64,000 nt of DNA from UTCHB3 sp964625575 (GTDB lineage Bacteria > Bacteroidota > Ignavibacteria > Ignavibacteriales > Ignavibacteriaceae), in contig CAZVBQ010000001.1 of the NCBI GenBank assembly GCA_964625575.1, positions 62,001-126,000 on the forward strand, written 5' to 3'. Under the pieces are notes generated by a model that saw only the letters and a program-made list of their open reading frames with translations, ran no database searches and was not told where the DNA came from. The position numbers and the translations under genes are program-made. Shown here one piece after another: positions 36,172-45,401 of this stretch (positions within the stretch are counted from its first letter, which is position 1; each line of letters opens with the position of its first letter).

Positions 36172-36216
36172 TTGTTTGATTTTTAAATTTTTCCACAAAT
36201 ACGGTCATTCGATCTG

Positions 36217-37146
36217 ATGACAAATTTCCTGAACCGGTACCTCTTCATTTCACGACGGGAATTGAAGGTACGGTCTGTAAAGTTGCCGCCATTCAAATCA
36301 ATTTCAACTGTCGTTCTTACTTTCTTTTTATTGGCCTCTGTCATTCTTTTTACTTCGGGATTTTTCGCCAACGCGCTACCCGATAGCGATAAGAACAGGG
36401 CACTCACGGAAGAAAACGGCAAACTAAAAAAGGAACTGGCTGATTTAAAGGAAGAAATATTAAGGGTTAACGGCAGACTGGCAACCGTGATCAGCATGAA
36501 CAACGAGATCAGGGATATAGCCGATCTACCAAGGCTCGATGACGGATTCTTTTCCATCGAAGGTTCGCTTGCCACTCTGGATCAGGCTGCTGCTTCAGGT
36601 GGCACTCTTGATGACGTGTCAGCCACTTTGAAACTCCTTGAGAAAAACATCGATATTCAGTCGAAACTTAACAAGGAAATATCATCGGCTTTCATGGACA
36701 AGACGAGCTATCTTCGCGGCATACCATCTATCATGCCATTGGACGCGCCATTCAACAGAACCAGTTTTGGACCCCGTAAAAATCCGATCACGGGACAGGC
36801 ACAGTTCCATACCGGGCTTGATATGGGTTCAGTCGCGGGTCAGGAGATAATTGCCACGGCAGACGGTGTGGTTGAAAAAGCAGAAGTTTTCGGTGGATAT
36901 GGTCTCTGTGTTATCATAGACCACGGAACGGGATATAAAACCCTTTACGGGCACTGTTCCAAAATACTTGTTTCGAAAGGGGACAGAATAAGCAGGGGAG
37001 ACAGATTAGCCCTCGTTGGGAGCACCGGTCTTTCAACCGGACCTCACCTCCACTATGAAGTCATCTACAATGGGGAACACCTCAACCCGGCTGACTTCTT
37101 TTTTGACGGTGACAAAACATTTTTTGAAAAGAAACGAAAAAAATAA
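36217..37146 (+). CDS. M23 family metallopeptidase
   Basis: A 309-residue envelope peptidoglycan hydrolase. A membrane anchor (about 29-50) and a coiled-coil segment (about 58-100) precede the LytM domain (about 180-300). The zinc ligands His/Asp in FHTGLDMG and the histidines in the GPHLHYEV motif are intact, so it should be enzymatically active, unlike the degenerate EnvC type. It has its own promoter in front and the small DUF2795 gene behind. Confidence 0.9.
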   Translation: MTNFLNRYLFISRRELKVRSVKLPPFKSISTVVLTFFLLASVILFTSGFFANALPDSDKNRALTEENGKLKKELADLKEEILRVNGRLATVISMNNEIRDIADLPRLDDGFFSIEGSLATLDQAAASGGTLDDVSATLKLLEKNIDIQSKLNKEISSAFMDKTSYLRGIPSIMPLDAPFNRTSFGPRKNPITGQAQFHTGLDMGSVAGQEIIATADGVVEKAEVFGGYGLCVIIDHGTGYKTLYGHCSKILVSKGDRISRGDRLALVGSTGLSTGPHLHYEVIYNGEHLNPADFFFDGDKTFFEKKRKK

Positions 37147-37164
37147 CAAAATAGGGACAATTCC

Positions 37165-37386
37165 ATGATCTGGACATTAGAACTTGCTTCATATCTTGAA
37201 GATGCTCCTTGGCCGGCATCAAAAGAAGAGCTGATCGATTACGCCGAAAGGATTGGAGCTCCTCTCGAAGTGATCGAAAATCTTAAAGAACTCGAAGACT
37301 CCGAAGAGCCGTATGAATCGATTGAAGATATCTGGCCTGACTACCCTACAGATGATGACTTCTTTTTCAATGCTGATGAGTATTGA
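37165..37386 (+). CDS. DUF2795 domain-containing small protein
   Basis: A 73-residue acidic protein with the DUF2795 pattern (LELASYLEDAPWPASKEEL, then IDYAERIGAP). The function is unknown. It lies 18 bases before holB and 18 after the M23 peptidase gene, so it is probably part of that operon. The C-terminus is strongly acidic (DDDFFFNADEY). Confidence 0.8.
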   Translation: MIWTLELASYLEDAPWPASKEELIDYAERIGAPLEVIENLKELEDSEEPYESIEDIWPDYPTDDDFFFNADEY

Positions 37387-37404
37387 CAGAAGTTACATCA
37401 AGGA

Positions 37405-38547
37405 ATGTTAAATTATTTTGACGGAATTTACGGACAAGATCCTGTAAAGGAGATCTTGTCCGGATTCCTTGCGAATCGAAAAATTCCGCAGGCTCTTCTA
37501 TTTACGGGTCCCGCGGGAGTGGGGAAAGACTATATTGCCATCCGTTTCGCGAATATGCTTAATCAGTCCCAAACTTTTGCCCAATCAAATCTCCTTCCCC
37601 CGGACAAGCTTCAGGAACCACTGATCAGATTGATCTGCCCTTTACCGGTCGGAAAAAATGAGACCTCGGATGATGGACCTTATGATAAACTGCCACAGGC
37701 AGAAATTGAGGTGATTCAAGAACAATTCAGCAAGAAAGAGTCAAATCCTTACCACTCGATCAAAATTCCCCGCGCTAATGATATCAAGATATCTTCGATC
37801 AGGTCATTAAGCAAGTACCTTTCTCTTTCTTACGACAATCTTGAGTACAGGGTTGTGCTTGTATCGCAGGCGCACTTGATGAATGAACCTGCTCAGAACT
37901 CACTGTTAAAAAACCTCGAAGAACCACCGCCCGGATTCGTTTTTATTTTGACAACCTCCGAACCTTCACAGCTTAGAGAAACCATACGATCGAGGTGCTG
38001 GCCACTCGAGTTCAGGCCTCTCAGCCCGGAAGATGTCACCTCGGTGCTCATAAATTACTTTGATCTCGAGTTGCCGGAGGCGGATGTGCTTGGCAGGATT
38101 TCCGGTGGTTCAGTGGCAAAAGCCCTGTATTTAAAAGACAAAAATTTGTTTGAGAGGAAAGAATCGATAGTCTCTTTCCTCCGGAATGCCCTTGCGGGGA
38201 AGCTGAAATCAGCTCACGCCGAATTGAAGGATATTATCACTGAAAATGACAGTGAGCTCTTCCGGCTGTTCTTTAGTTTGGTTCTGTATTGGTTTGAAGA
38301 TTTCAAACGTTATTTGGCAGGAATAAAAGAAAACCTGTTTTTCGCAGAACATATTGAAACTTTTGAAAAATTTGCTGTGAGATACAAGGATCTCGACCCG
38401 ACAAGGGTTATTGATTCAATTGAAAAAATACTTTACTATGTTGAGAACAACAATGTTAATATGAACATTGCCGGCTACAACATCATGTTTTTGATCGCTT
38501 CACTCATTCAAAGTGAAGTTGCTGATGAAAAACTTTTTATAAAATGA
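37405..38547 (+). CDS. holB: DNA polymerase III subunit delta' (HolB)
   Basis: A 380-residue AAA+ clamp-loader subunit. It has the Walker A GPAGVGKD and the arginine-finger motif SRC, followed by the C-terminal collar. The CxxC-rich zinc module seen in many delta' and tau proteins is absent; only single cysteines occur in that region. This is accepted in some lineages. The thiolase reading frame begins around its stop. Confidence 0.9.
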   Translation: MLNYFDGIYGQDPVKEILSGFLANRKIPQALLFTGPAGVGKDYIAIRFANMLNQSQTFAQSNLLPPDKLQEPLIRLICPLPVGKNETSDDGPYDKLPQAEIEVIQEQFSKKESNPYHSIKIPRANDIKISSIRSLSKYLSLSYDNLEYRVVLVSQAHLMNEPAQNSLLKNLEEPPPGFVFILTTSEPSQLRETIRSRCWPLEFRPLSPEDVTSVLINYFDLELPEADVLGRISGGSVAKALYLKDKNLFERKESIVSFLRNALAGKLKSAHAELKDIITENDSELFRLFFSLVLYWFEDFKRYLAGIKENLFFAEHIETFEKFAVRYKDLDPTRVIDSIEKILYYVENNNVNMNIAGYNIMFLIASLIQSEVADEKLFIK

Positions 38548-38558
38548 AAGGCATTAAA

Positions 38559-39737
38559 ATGAAAAAAGTAGTGATTACACACGCTAAAAGAACCCCGATC
38601 GGATCATTTGGTGGCGTTTTGGCATCATTTACTGCCGCACAACTCGGCAGTTACGCTATTAAGGCAGTTCTTGAAGAATCCGGTATTGACCCCAAAAACG
38701 TGGATGAAGTGATCTTCGGAAATGTTCTCATGGCTGGTCAGGGCCAGGCTCCAGCGAGGCAGGCTGCAATCTACGCCGGTCTCCCTGAGACCGTAGAGAC
38801 CATGACACTTAATAAAATGTGCGGTAGCGGACTGAAAGCCATAATGCTTGCTCAGCAGGCAATTCTCGCCGGTGATGCCGAGGTTGTAATAGCAGGTGGT
38901 ATGGAATCGATGTCAAATGCACCTTACCTGCTCCCGAAAGCAAGAAACGGCTTCAAGTACGGACACGGTGAGATCGTTGATTCTGTATTGAGGGATGGTT
39001 TGATGGATGTATATAACAATATTCACATGGGAAATTGCGCGGAGATCTGCGCGAAGAACATGACGATCACCAGGGAAGAACTTGACAGTTTCGCGATTGA
39101 GTCTTATACAAGGGCTCAGATTGCACAGAAGGAAGGGAAGTTTGCGGCTGAAATGGTTCCCGTCGTGCTGAAAACGAAGGCGGGGGAGACCGTCATAGAC
39201 AAGGATGAAGACCCCGAAAAGACCAACTTCGCCAAAATCCCGACACTTCGCCCTGTTTTCGATAAAGAAGGTGTTGTTACGGCCGCAAACGCCAGCAATC
39301 TGAATGATGGCGCGGCCGCGGTTCTCGTAATGTCTGAAGAAAAGGCACTTGAACTCGGATTTACACCACTCGTCGAGATCGTCGCCCAGAGTTCAGCAGC
39401 GAAGGCACCTGTGGATTTCACAATTGCCCCTGCTGACGCGATCCATAAGGTATTGAAAAAAGCCGGACTGACAGTAAAAGATATTGACCTTTTCGAGATC
39501 AACGAAGCATTCGCGGTTGTATCACTTGCCGTGAACAAACTTACCGGTATTACTCACGAAAATACGAACGTTAACGGTGGCGCGATTGCTCTTGGCCATC
39601 CGATCGGCGCAAGCGGAGCAAGAATTGTAGCCACTCTCATCCATGAGATGCTAAGACGCGGCTCCACTTATGGTCTTGCAACCCTCTGTATTGGTGGTGG
39701 CGAAGCCTCTGCCTTGATCGTTAAAAAATATCAGTAA
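38559..39737 (+). CDS. Acetyl-CoA C-acetyltransferase (thiolase)
   Basis: Condenses two acetyl-CoA to acetoacetyl-CoA or runs the reverse thiolysis. The catalytic Cys88 lies in NKMCGSG, with the C-terminal GHPIGASG histidine and LCIGGGE cysteine. I chose the ATG at 38559 (MKKVVITHAKRTPIG, the canonical N-terminus, with AAAGG upstream); an in-frame ATG at 38544 adds five residues and overlaps holB. With the following 3-hydroxyacyl-CoA dehydrogenase it forms a two-step acetoacetyl/3-hydroxybutyryl-CoA module. Confidence 0.93.
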   Translation: MKKVVITHAKRTPIGSFGGVLASFTAAQLGSYAIKAVLEESGIDPKNVDEVIFGNVLMAGQGQAPARQAAIYAGLPETVETMTLNKMCGSGLKAIMLAQQAILAGDAEVVIAGGMESMSNAPYLLPKARNGFKYGHGEIVDSVLRDGLMDVYNNIHMGNCAEICAKNMTITREELDSFAIESYTRAQIAQKEGKFAAEMVPVVLKTKAGETVIDKDEDPEKTNFAKIPTLRPVFDKEGVVTAANASNLNDGAAAVLVMSEEKALELGFTPLVEIVAQSSAAKAPVDFTIAPADAIHKVLKKAGLTVKDIDLFEINEAFAVVSLAVNKLTGITHENTNVNGGAIALGHPIGASGARIVATLIHEMLRRGSTYGLATLCIGGGEASALIVKKYQ

Positions 39738-39754
39738 ATTTTCCGGAGATCAAT

Positions 39755-40603
39755 ATGGATGTAAAAAAAGTAGCCGTAATTGGTGGTGGCACCATGGGAA
39801 ACGGAATTGTCACCGTTTTTGCCACAAGTGGTTTTGATGTCACTCTGATCGAAACGAAACAGGAATTGGTTGACAGGGCCATTGGAAATATTTCCTCGAG
39901 CCTCGAAAGGATGGTTAAAAAGGGTACCATTACGGAAGACCTGAAAGGCTCAGCGCTCGGTAAAATCGGTACAACCATTGGAGTTGAGAATATCGACCCG
40001 GACACCGATCTTGTGATTGAAGCTGTATTCGAGAATAAAGAAGTCAAGTTATCTATTTTTAAGACGTTAGACGGAATACTTAAACCCGGTTCCATTCTTG
40101 CTTCCAACACTTCTTCCATTTCGATCACAGAGCTTGCTCCAAAGAGCAGGGCCGACAAGTTCATCGGTATGCACTTTATGAACCCGGTGCCAGTGATGAA
40201 ACTGGTGGAGATCATCCGGGGATACTCAACGAGTGACGAAACCTATGATCTGATAAAGGATATCACACTGAGACTTGACAAGGTTCCTGTTGAGGTTCAA
40301 GATTATCCCGGCTTCATCTCGAACAGGATTCTGATGCCGATGATCAATGAGGCGATCTTCGCGTTAATGGAAGGTGTCGCCAGCAAGGAGGACATCGATT
40401 CTGTCATGAAGCTCGGCATGGCTCATCCCATGGGACCTCTGACGCTTGCTGATTTCATAGGGCTTGATGTTTGTCTCGCTATTATGGAAGTACTTTGCAA
40501 CGGCTTTAACGATACTAAATACAGGCCGTGTCCACTTCTAAAGAAGATGGTCGCCGCAGGTAAACTCGGAAGAAAGTCAGGAGAGGGTTTCTATAAGTAC
40601 TGA
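39755..40603 (+). CDS. 3-hydroxybutyryl-CoA dehydrogenase family protein
   Basis: A 282-residue NAD(P)-dependent enzyme that interconverts acetoacetyl-CoA and 3-hydroxybutyryl-CoA. The dinucleotide motif GGGTMG lies near residues 10-15. The catalytic region GMHFMNPVPVMKLVEII and a C-terminal domain with GPLTLADFIGLD complete the family pattern. It sits 18 bases behind thiolase. The ClC gene frame overlaps its end. Confidence 0.93.
   Translation: MDVKKVAVIGGGTMGNGIVTVFATSGFDVTLIETKQELVDRAIGNISSSLERMVKKGTITEDLKGSALGKIGTTIGVENIDPDTDLVIEAVFENKEVKLSIFKTLDGILKPGSILASNTSSISITELAPKSRADKFIGMHFMNPVPVMKLVEIIRGYSTSDETYDLIKDITLRLDKVPVEVQDYPGFISNRILMPMINEAIFALMEGVASKEDIDSVMKLGMAHPMGPLTLADFIGLDVCLAIMEVLCNGFNDTKYRPCPLLKKMVAAGKLGRKSGEGFYKY
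40579..40587 (+). promoter_or_regulatory. Shine-Dalgarno sequence placed before an ATA codon
   Basis: AGGAGAGGG, inside the end of the dehydrogenase gene, with 5 bases to the ATA at 40593. It is the only ribosome-binding site I see that could serve the ClC frame with its full first helix. Confidence 0.5.
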
Positions 40604-42434
40604 TCCAAGGCAGGCCGGTTTTTTCCGGTCACTTTCTGCGATATTAAAGTACTACGCGTTAAAGATTCCTGTAAGATCAAACAATCTTGATCTGACTCAG
40701 GATGGGTATACCCTTATTTTAGGCGCCATAACCGGCGTATTGTGCGGTTTTGGCGCCGTTTTCTTCCATTATTCAATCCACATTATAAGCGAAATTTTTT
40801 ATTTCCTTCCTCCCACGATCGTACCTGGATTCGAGACATTTTACCCGACAAGTTTCACCGGCATTGTATATGTGATTCTGGTTCCGGCATTCGGGGGGCT
40901 ATTGGTCGGAATTCTCGCCCACATCTTTGAAAAAGGTAAAAAAGGGGAGGGGATACCGAGTGTAATTCTTGCTGTTGCAACCAAAGGTGGCATCATTCAC
41001 CGTAATGTTGCCATTCTGAAAACCGCGCAAACCGCAATAAGTATCGGAACAGGTGGCGCCGGTGGAAAAGAGGGCCCTATTGTTCAGATTGGCGCGGCGA
41101 TCGGTTCATGGTTCGGGCAGGTTCTAAACCTCTCTTCTGACAGACTAAAAATTCTGGTTGGATGTGGTGCCGCTGCCGGACTTTCTGCCGCCTTCAACGC
41201 TCCATTAGGTGGCGCGATATTTACAATGGAGATCATTCTAAGAACCTTCAACTCGAAGTCTCTGGGTCCGATAATAGTGTCATCGGTATTCGCCACTGTA
41301 ATTTCGAGGGGAATTATCGGTGCTGAGCCGGCATTTCAAATACCACTTTACGAACTGAAGAGCAATTACGAATTTCTGATTTATATAACTCTCGGGATTT
41401 TTGCAGGGCTGCTCGCTGTATATTTCGTAAAAGTTATGTTTTATTTTGATGATTTCTTCAGTGGGATCAAGCTACCAGGCTGGGTAAAACCCGCTCTTGG
41501 CGGACTTATGGTGGGCGTGATAGGACTTTTCATGCCCGGGATTTATGGATTTACCCAGCAGTCGGTTGACAAGTCACTTTACAATCAGAACACCCTTGAA
41601 CTGATGATCCTGCTTTTCATGTTGAAGCCGCTGGCAACAGCACTTACTATCGGTTCAGGCGGACATGGTGGTTCATTCGCGCCGAGCCTCTTCACGGGCG
41701 CGATGCTTGGCGGTGCCGTGGGACAATTGGCAAACATCTGGTTCCCGGAAATAGCCGCGCCACCGGGAGCTTATGCCTTGGTAGGAATGGGAGCGGTTGT
41801 TGCAGGTACAACTCACGCGTCGCTTACCGCGCTTATTATGGTATTTGAGATGACCAATAACTACAAGATCATTTTACCTCTGATGTTGACCATCATCATT
41901 TCAACACTGATTTCAAGGGCCATCCTCAAAGGATCACTGTATACTATAAGATTGGGAAACAAAGGTGTCGGGCTTGATATTTACGGCAGAAAAACATCCC
42001 TGCTCAAATCGATGAAAGTGTCGACTGTTGTCGAAGAACTTGGAGAATTCATCAGAGAATCAGATACCTTTCATTCCGTGATCGAGAAGCTAAGGAACTC
42101 CAGCTACGAAACACTTTTGGTGGCTGACAAGACCGGTTCAATCAAGGGGGTTGTATCTTATCAGGATTTACGGAAATTCATGTTCGACCGGGAGACTGAA
42201 TCTGTGATCGACTTTCTTATCGCGGGAGATCTGATGAAAAAGCGATTCCCAAAGATCAGCGACGAAGATAATGCAGACAACGCGTTGAAGATAATGGAAA
42301 CAGTGGATATGGAATATCTTCCTGTTTATGATTCAGGTATGAATTTTAAGGGGATTGTTTCGAAACAGAAAATATTAAGAGTATATCAGAACGAACTGTT
42401 TCTTGCGGAAAGAGATATGGATCTGGCATCCTGA
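40593..42434 (+). CDS. ClC family chloride channel/transporter with CBS domains, start uncertain
   Basis: A membrane protein with the ClC motifs GKEGP (gating Glu present) and GGSFAP, followed by two CBS domains. The first helix (TLILGAITGVLCGFGAVFF) begins before the first in-frame TTG at 40740, which would cut it. The frame is open back to 40542 but has no ATG, GTG or TTG. AGGAGAGGG at 40579-40587 is placed 5 bases before an ATA at 40593, which I use as the most likely start; the protein would open ISTDPRQAGFFRSLS. This overlaps the preceding gene by 11 bases. Coordinates of the 5' end are therefore an inference. Confidence 0.8.
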   Translation: MSTDPRQAGFFRSLSAILKYYALKIPVRSNNLDLTQDGYTLILGAITGVLCGFGAVFFHYSIHIISEIFYFLPPTIVPGFETFYPTSFTGIVYVILVPAFGGLLVGILAHIFEKGKKGEGIPSVILAVATKGGIIHRNVAILKTAQTAISIGTGGAGGKEGPIVQIGAAIGSWFGQVLNLSSDRLKILVGCGAAAGLSAAFNAPLGGAIFTMEIILRTFNSKSLGPIIVSSVFATVISRGIIGAEPAFQIPLYELKSNYEFLIYITLGIFAGLLAVYFVKVMFYFDDFFSGIKLPGWVKPALGGLMVGVIGLFMPGIYGFTQQSVDKSLYNQNTLELMILLFMLKPLATALTIGSGGHGGSFAPSLFTGAMLGGAVGQLANIWFPEIAAPPGAYALVGMGAVVAGTTHASLTALIMVFEMTNNYKIILPLMLTIIISTLISRAILKGSLYTIRLGNKGVGLDIYGRKTSLLKSMKVSTVVEELGEFIRESDTFHSVIEKLRNSSYETLLVADKTGSIKGVVSYQDLRKFMFDRETESVIDFLIAGDLMKKRFPKISDEDNADNALKIMETVDMEYLPVYDSGMNFKGIVSKQKILRVYQNELFLAERDMDLAS

Positions 42435-42541
42435 TATTTTCCTGTAACTTCACAAATGTCATATAATGTATATTATGTTAAGTAACGGGTTCGCGAGAAT
42501 GACCTGTTTTTTTGATCTGTAACTCCCCTTTATAAACAAAT

Positions 42542-42569
42542 ACCGGAGTGAATTGATGCTCACTCCGGT
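42542..42569. terminator. Bidirectional terminator between convergent genes
   Basis: A perfect 10-base stem (ACCGGAGTGA / TCACTCCGGT) with an 8-base loop lies in the gap between the plus-strand ClC gene and the minus-strand M16 protease. T-rich sequence follows on the minus strand and a short TTT on the plus strand. The rest of the 144-base gap is AT-rich with no gene. Confidence 0.75.
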
Positions 42570-42578
42570 TTCAAATCC

Positions 42579-45374
42579 TTATTTCTTCTCAGGCAGCAGA
42601 TAAAATTCCATTCCGAAATTCTTGTCAAAGAATTTTTCAAATCCTTTGCGAATATCCTCGACAGTCAGATCCTTTATGATCTTCTCACCGTCCTTAAATG
42701 TTTTCAGATCTGAATCATTTAATATGTATGAACCGATCAGATTTAATATACTTCCATTCTTCTGGAATATATCCTCCCGTTCTTTCAGTGATATTTCACG
42801 GGCCTTCTGCAGCGTCGTCCCGTCTGAATAGAACCGGCGCAAGGTATCGATAACGCTCCATACCCTGTTTTTGAGTTCTTCATATCGAGAGGGATCACAA
42901 TTAAAGTAGATGGAGTAACTGTATTCCGGAACAGGATACTTAACATAATTTACCGATGCCGAAATCGAGTAACTTCCTCCAAGTTCTTCCCGGATGGCAT
43001 CATTTAGCTTTATGTCAAGAATTTTCTGTAACATGTTCATCACTATCGCATTCTCTCTGTTCCACTCAAAACTGCCATTGTAACCAAGATAAACAGTTGC
43101 CTTGTTTTCCAGCCCTTTCCTGATAACTTTGAGTCCGGGTGCAGGATTGTAGCGCACTCCCCTGTCGACCCACTTCTCCCTGGTCACGGCCGGCTGCGAA
43201 GCGAGATATTTTTTTATAAACTCTCTGATAGTCGTATCATCAAAATTGCCGACGATAATGAAATTAAAATCGGATGCTGAATTGAATCGCTCCTTAAATA
43301 TCTTAAAAGCCTTTTGGGCGTCCAGTTGAGGCATTTGGTCTATACTCATCGGTTTCATCCGTGGATGCCGGTTGTAAAGGGCTACAACGAGAGAATCGTA
43401 AAAGATGCTTTCAGGGCTCATGCCGTCATTGACAAGATAATTCTTCAATTTCTCGATGTATACGGTTGTGGCAACACTGTCATATCCGGGAGCGGTGAAG
43501 ATCAGGTAGATCAACCGGAACATGTCTTCTAGATCCTTAACGGAACTTGAACCTGAAACCGTTTCGGTTATCCCGCCTATATCGGTGCCGATGGATACCA
43601 TTTTGCCGGAGAGTTTCTTAGAAAGGGTCACCAGATCCAGTTCACCGAGGCCTGATTCCTGAATAATCTCAGTTGCATATTTTGCGGATACGAGATCTTT
43701 TTCATCAACCAAAGATAATCCTCCCTGGCTGAATCCGTAAAACATTATCTCGTCCTGTTGCAGGTTCGTTTTCTTCAGATAAACCTTGGCACCGTTTCCG
43801 AGTGTCAAAACCTTGATGTCAAAAGCACCAAGATCCGCTTCACTTTTTATTTCACCCGGGACAGGTTCCTTCGAGAGAAGTGGAAGATCAGCTTCACTTT
43901 TGTTTTCATTAGGGATTTCCAAACGGGCGATCTTCCCGAACATACCATCAAGTTCTTCCTTTTTGGGATTATTTATCCCCTCTTTTTCGGGATATGAAAT
44001 GAGAATAACGAGATTCGAGTCACTCACGACCCCTGACGCGGTTTTGTTCACTTCCTCCAGTGAAATTCCGGGAAGCAACTGGTTGTAGATGGCATAACCC
44101 ATCTGAATATCTGTATAAACCGCGTCATTTATGAATTGATCCAAAAGAGCGTTTGTTATATCTGCCGAGTACTGATTATCCTTCTCTTTAATGAAATTCT
44201 CCATTCTCGCGTTCAACGCTGATAAAGCCCGGTCAAATTCTGCTTTCGTGAAGCCGTATCTTTTCATTTTCTCGCCGGCAACGAGCAGGCTGAAAAAAGT
44301 GGAATCGATCATGTTTTCTTTCGCTGTAGCGTAAAACACAAATCCACCTTTGTTATACGACAATGTTGTGGAATAGCCACCGGCATTTAGAAATGGTGTC
44401 GCAGAATTTTTGGAGAGGTCAAACATCCGTTCATTCAGCATCACGCCGATCAATTGATGAATTATACCGGCCCTGTACTCACTTACAGTATTAGCTTTTA
44501 AGACTGGCATCTTGTGAACTATCACTATATTACTCGTGGTTACCTCGGGATCAGGAACTATCGAATAGATCCTCTCTTTATGGTCGGGTACATCATAAAT
44601 AACCCTGGATTTTGGAATTGTTGCCGGTGGGATCGACTCGAAATGTCTTTTAATACCTGCTTCAGCATCCGCGGGATTAATATCACCAACCACCACAACC
44701 GCCATCAGTTCCGGTTTGTACCATTCATGATAATAGTCTAAAAGCTCTTTATGTTTGAAATTCTTAATAACATCCTCGAGGCCGATCGGCAATCTTTCTG
44801 CAAATCGTGAGTTGTGAAAGAGCACGGGAAACTGTTTATCGCGGATTCTTCCTGTCGCTCCCTTGCCCATCCGCATCTCTTCGAGCACCACACCCCTCTC
44901 CTTTTCTATCTCAAGCGAGTCAAAAGAAGCGTTCACTGCCCAATCGGAGAGCACCAGAAACGCGGAATCAAGAATGCCCGGCCTGTCAGCCGGAACTGTA
45001 AGCATATAGACTGTTTCTTCCGTTGACGTGTAGGCATTTATTTCAGGTCCGAATTTCATTCCGAGCAATTCGAGGAAATCGATCACCTTGTTCCCGGGGA
45101 AATTTTTTGTTCCATTGAAGAGCATGTGCTCTGTAAAATGGGCAAGTCCCCTTTGCTCCTCCCTTTCATTCAGTGATCCTGAGAGGAGGGCCAATCGTAA
45201 TTCAACCTTGTTTTGAGGGAGCTTGTTTGGCAGAATGAAGTACTTCAACCCGTTCTTTAATTTTCCCTCAACCACGGAACGGTGTTTAGGAATTGAATCA
45301 AGTGAATTTTGCGCGAAATGGCTCGAAACAGTTAATGAAATGATCAGTAGAATAAGAAGGGATATTTTTTTCAT
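42579..45374 (-). CDS. M16 family zinc metallopeptidase (pitrilysin type), exported
   Basis: A 931-residue periplasmic or outer-membrane protease with a signal peptide (about 1-21). It has two M16 halves: the first holds the inverted zinc motif HFTEH at 79-83 and the third ligand near Glu159 in EKERGVVLEE. The second half (about 530-930) is the inactive partner fold. The length fits the pitrilysin/PqqL group. It is the last gene of the minus-strand operon, 27 bases after the lipid kinase. Confidence 0.93.
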   Translation of the reverse strand: MKKISLLILLIISLTVSSHFAQNSLDSIPKHRSVVEGKLKNGLKYFILPNKLPQNKVELRLALLSGSLNEREEQRGLAHFTEHMLFNGTKNFPGNKVIDFLELLGMKFGPEINAYTSTEETVYMLTVPADRPGILDSAFLVLSDWAVNASFDSLEIEKERGVVLEEMRMGKGATGRIRDKQFPVLFHNSRFAERLPIGLEDVIKNFKHKELLDYYHEWYKPELMAVVVVGDINPADAEAGIKRHFESIPPATIPKSRVIYDVPDHKERIYSIVPDPEVTTSNIVIVHKMPVLKANTVSEYRAGIIHQLIGVMLNERMFDLSKNSATPFLNAGGYSTTLSYNKGGFVFYATAKENMIDSTFFSLLVAGEKMKRYGFTKAEFDRALSALNARMENFIKEKDNQYSADITNALLDQFINDAVYTDIQMGYAIYNQLLPGISLEEVNKTASGVVSDSNLVILISYPEKEGINNPKKEELDGMFGKIARLEIPNENKSEADLPLLSKEPVPGEIKSEADLGAFDIKVLTLGNGAKVYLKKTNLQQDEIMFYGFSQGGLSLVDEKDLVSAKYATEIIQESGLGELDLVTLSKKLSGKMVSIGTDIGGITETVSGSSSVKDLEDMFRLIYLIFTAPGYDSVATTVYIEKLKNYLVNDGMSPESIFYDSLVVALYNRHPRMKPMSIDQMPQLDAQKAFKIFKERFNSASDFNFIIVGNFDDTTIREFIKKYLASQPAVTREKWVDRGVRYNPAPGLKVIRKGLENKATVYLGYNGSFEWNRENAIVMNMLQKILDIKLNDAIREELGGSYSISASVNYVKYPVPEYSYSIYFNCDPSRYEELKNRVWSVIDTLRRFYSDGTTLQKAREISLKEREDIFQKNGSILNLIGSYILNDSDLKTFKDGEKIIKDLTVEDIRKGFEKFFDKNFGMEFYLLPEKK

Positions 45375-45401
45375 TACTTTACCTGTATTGATCCGTTACT
45401 G

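Noticed and set aside
42435..42541. AT-rich gap after the ClC gene as a small RNA or origin
   Set aside because: Only a five-base inverted repeat (ATAAT/ATTAT) is present, with no promoter or DnaA-box cluster.
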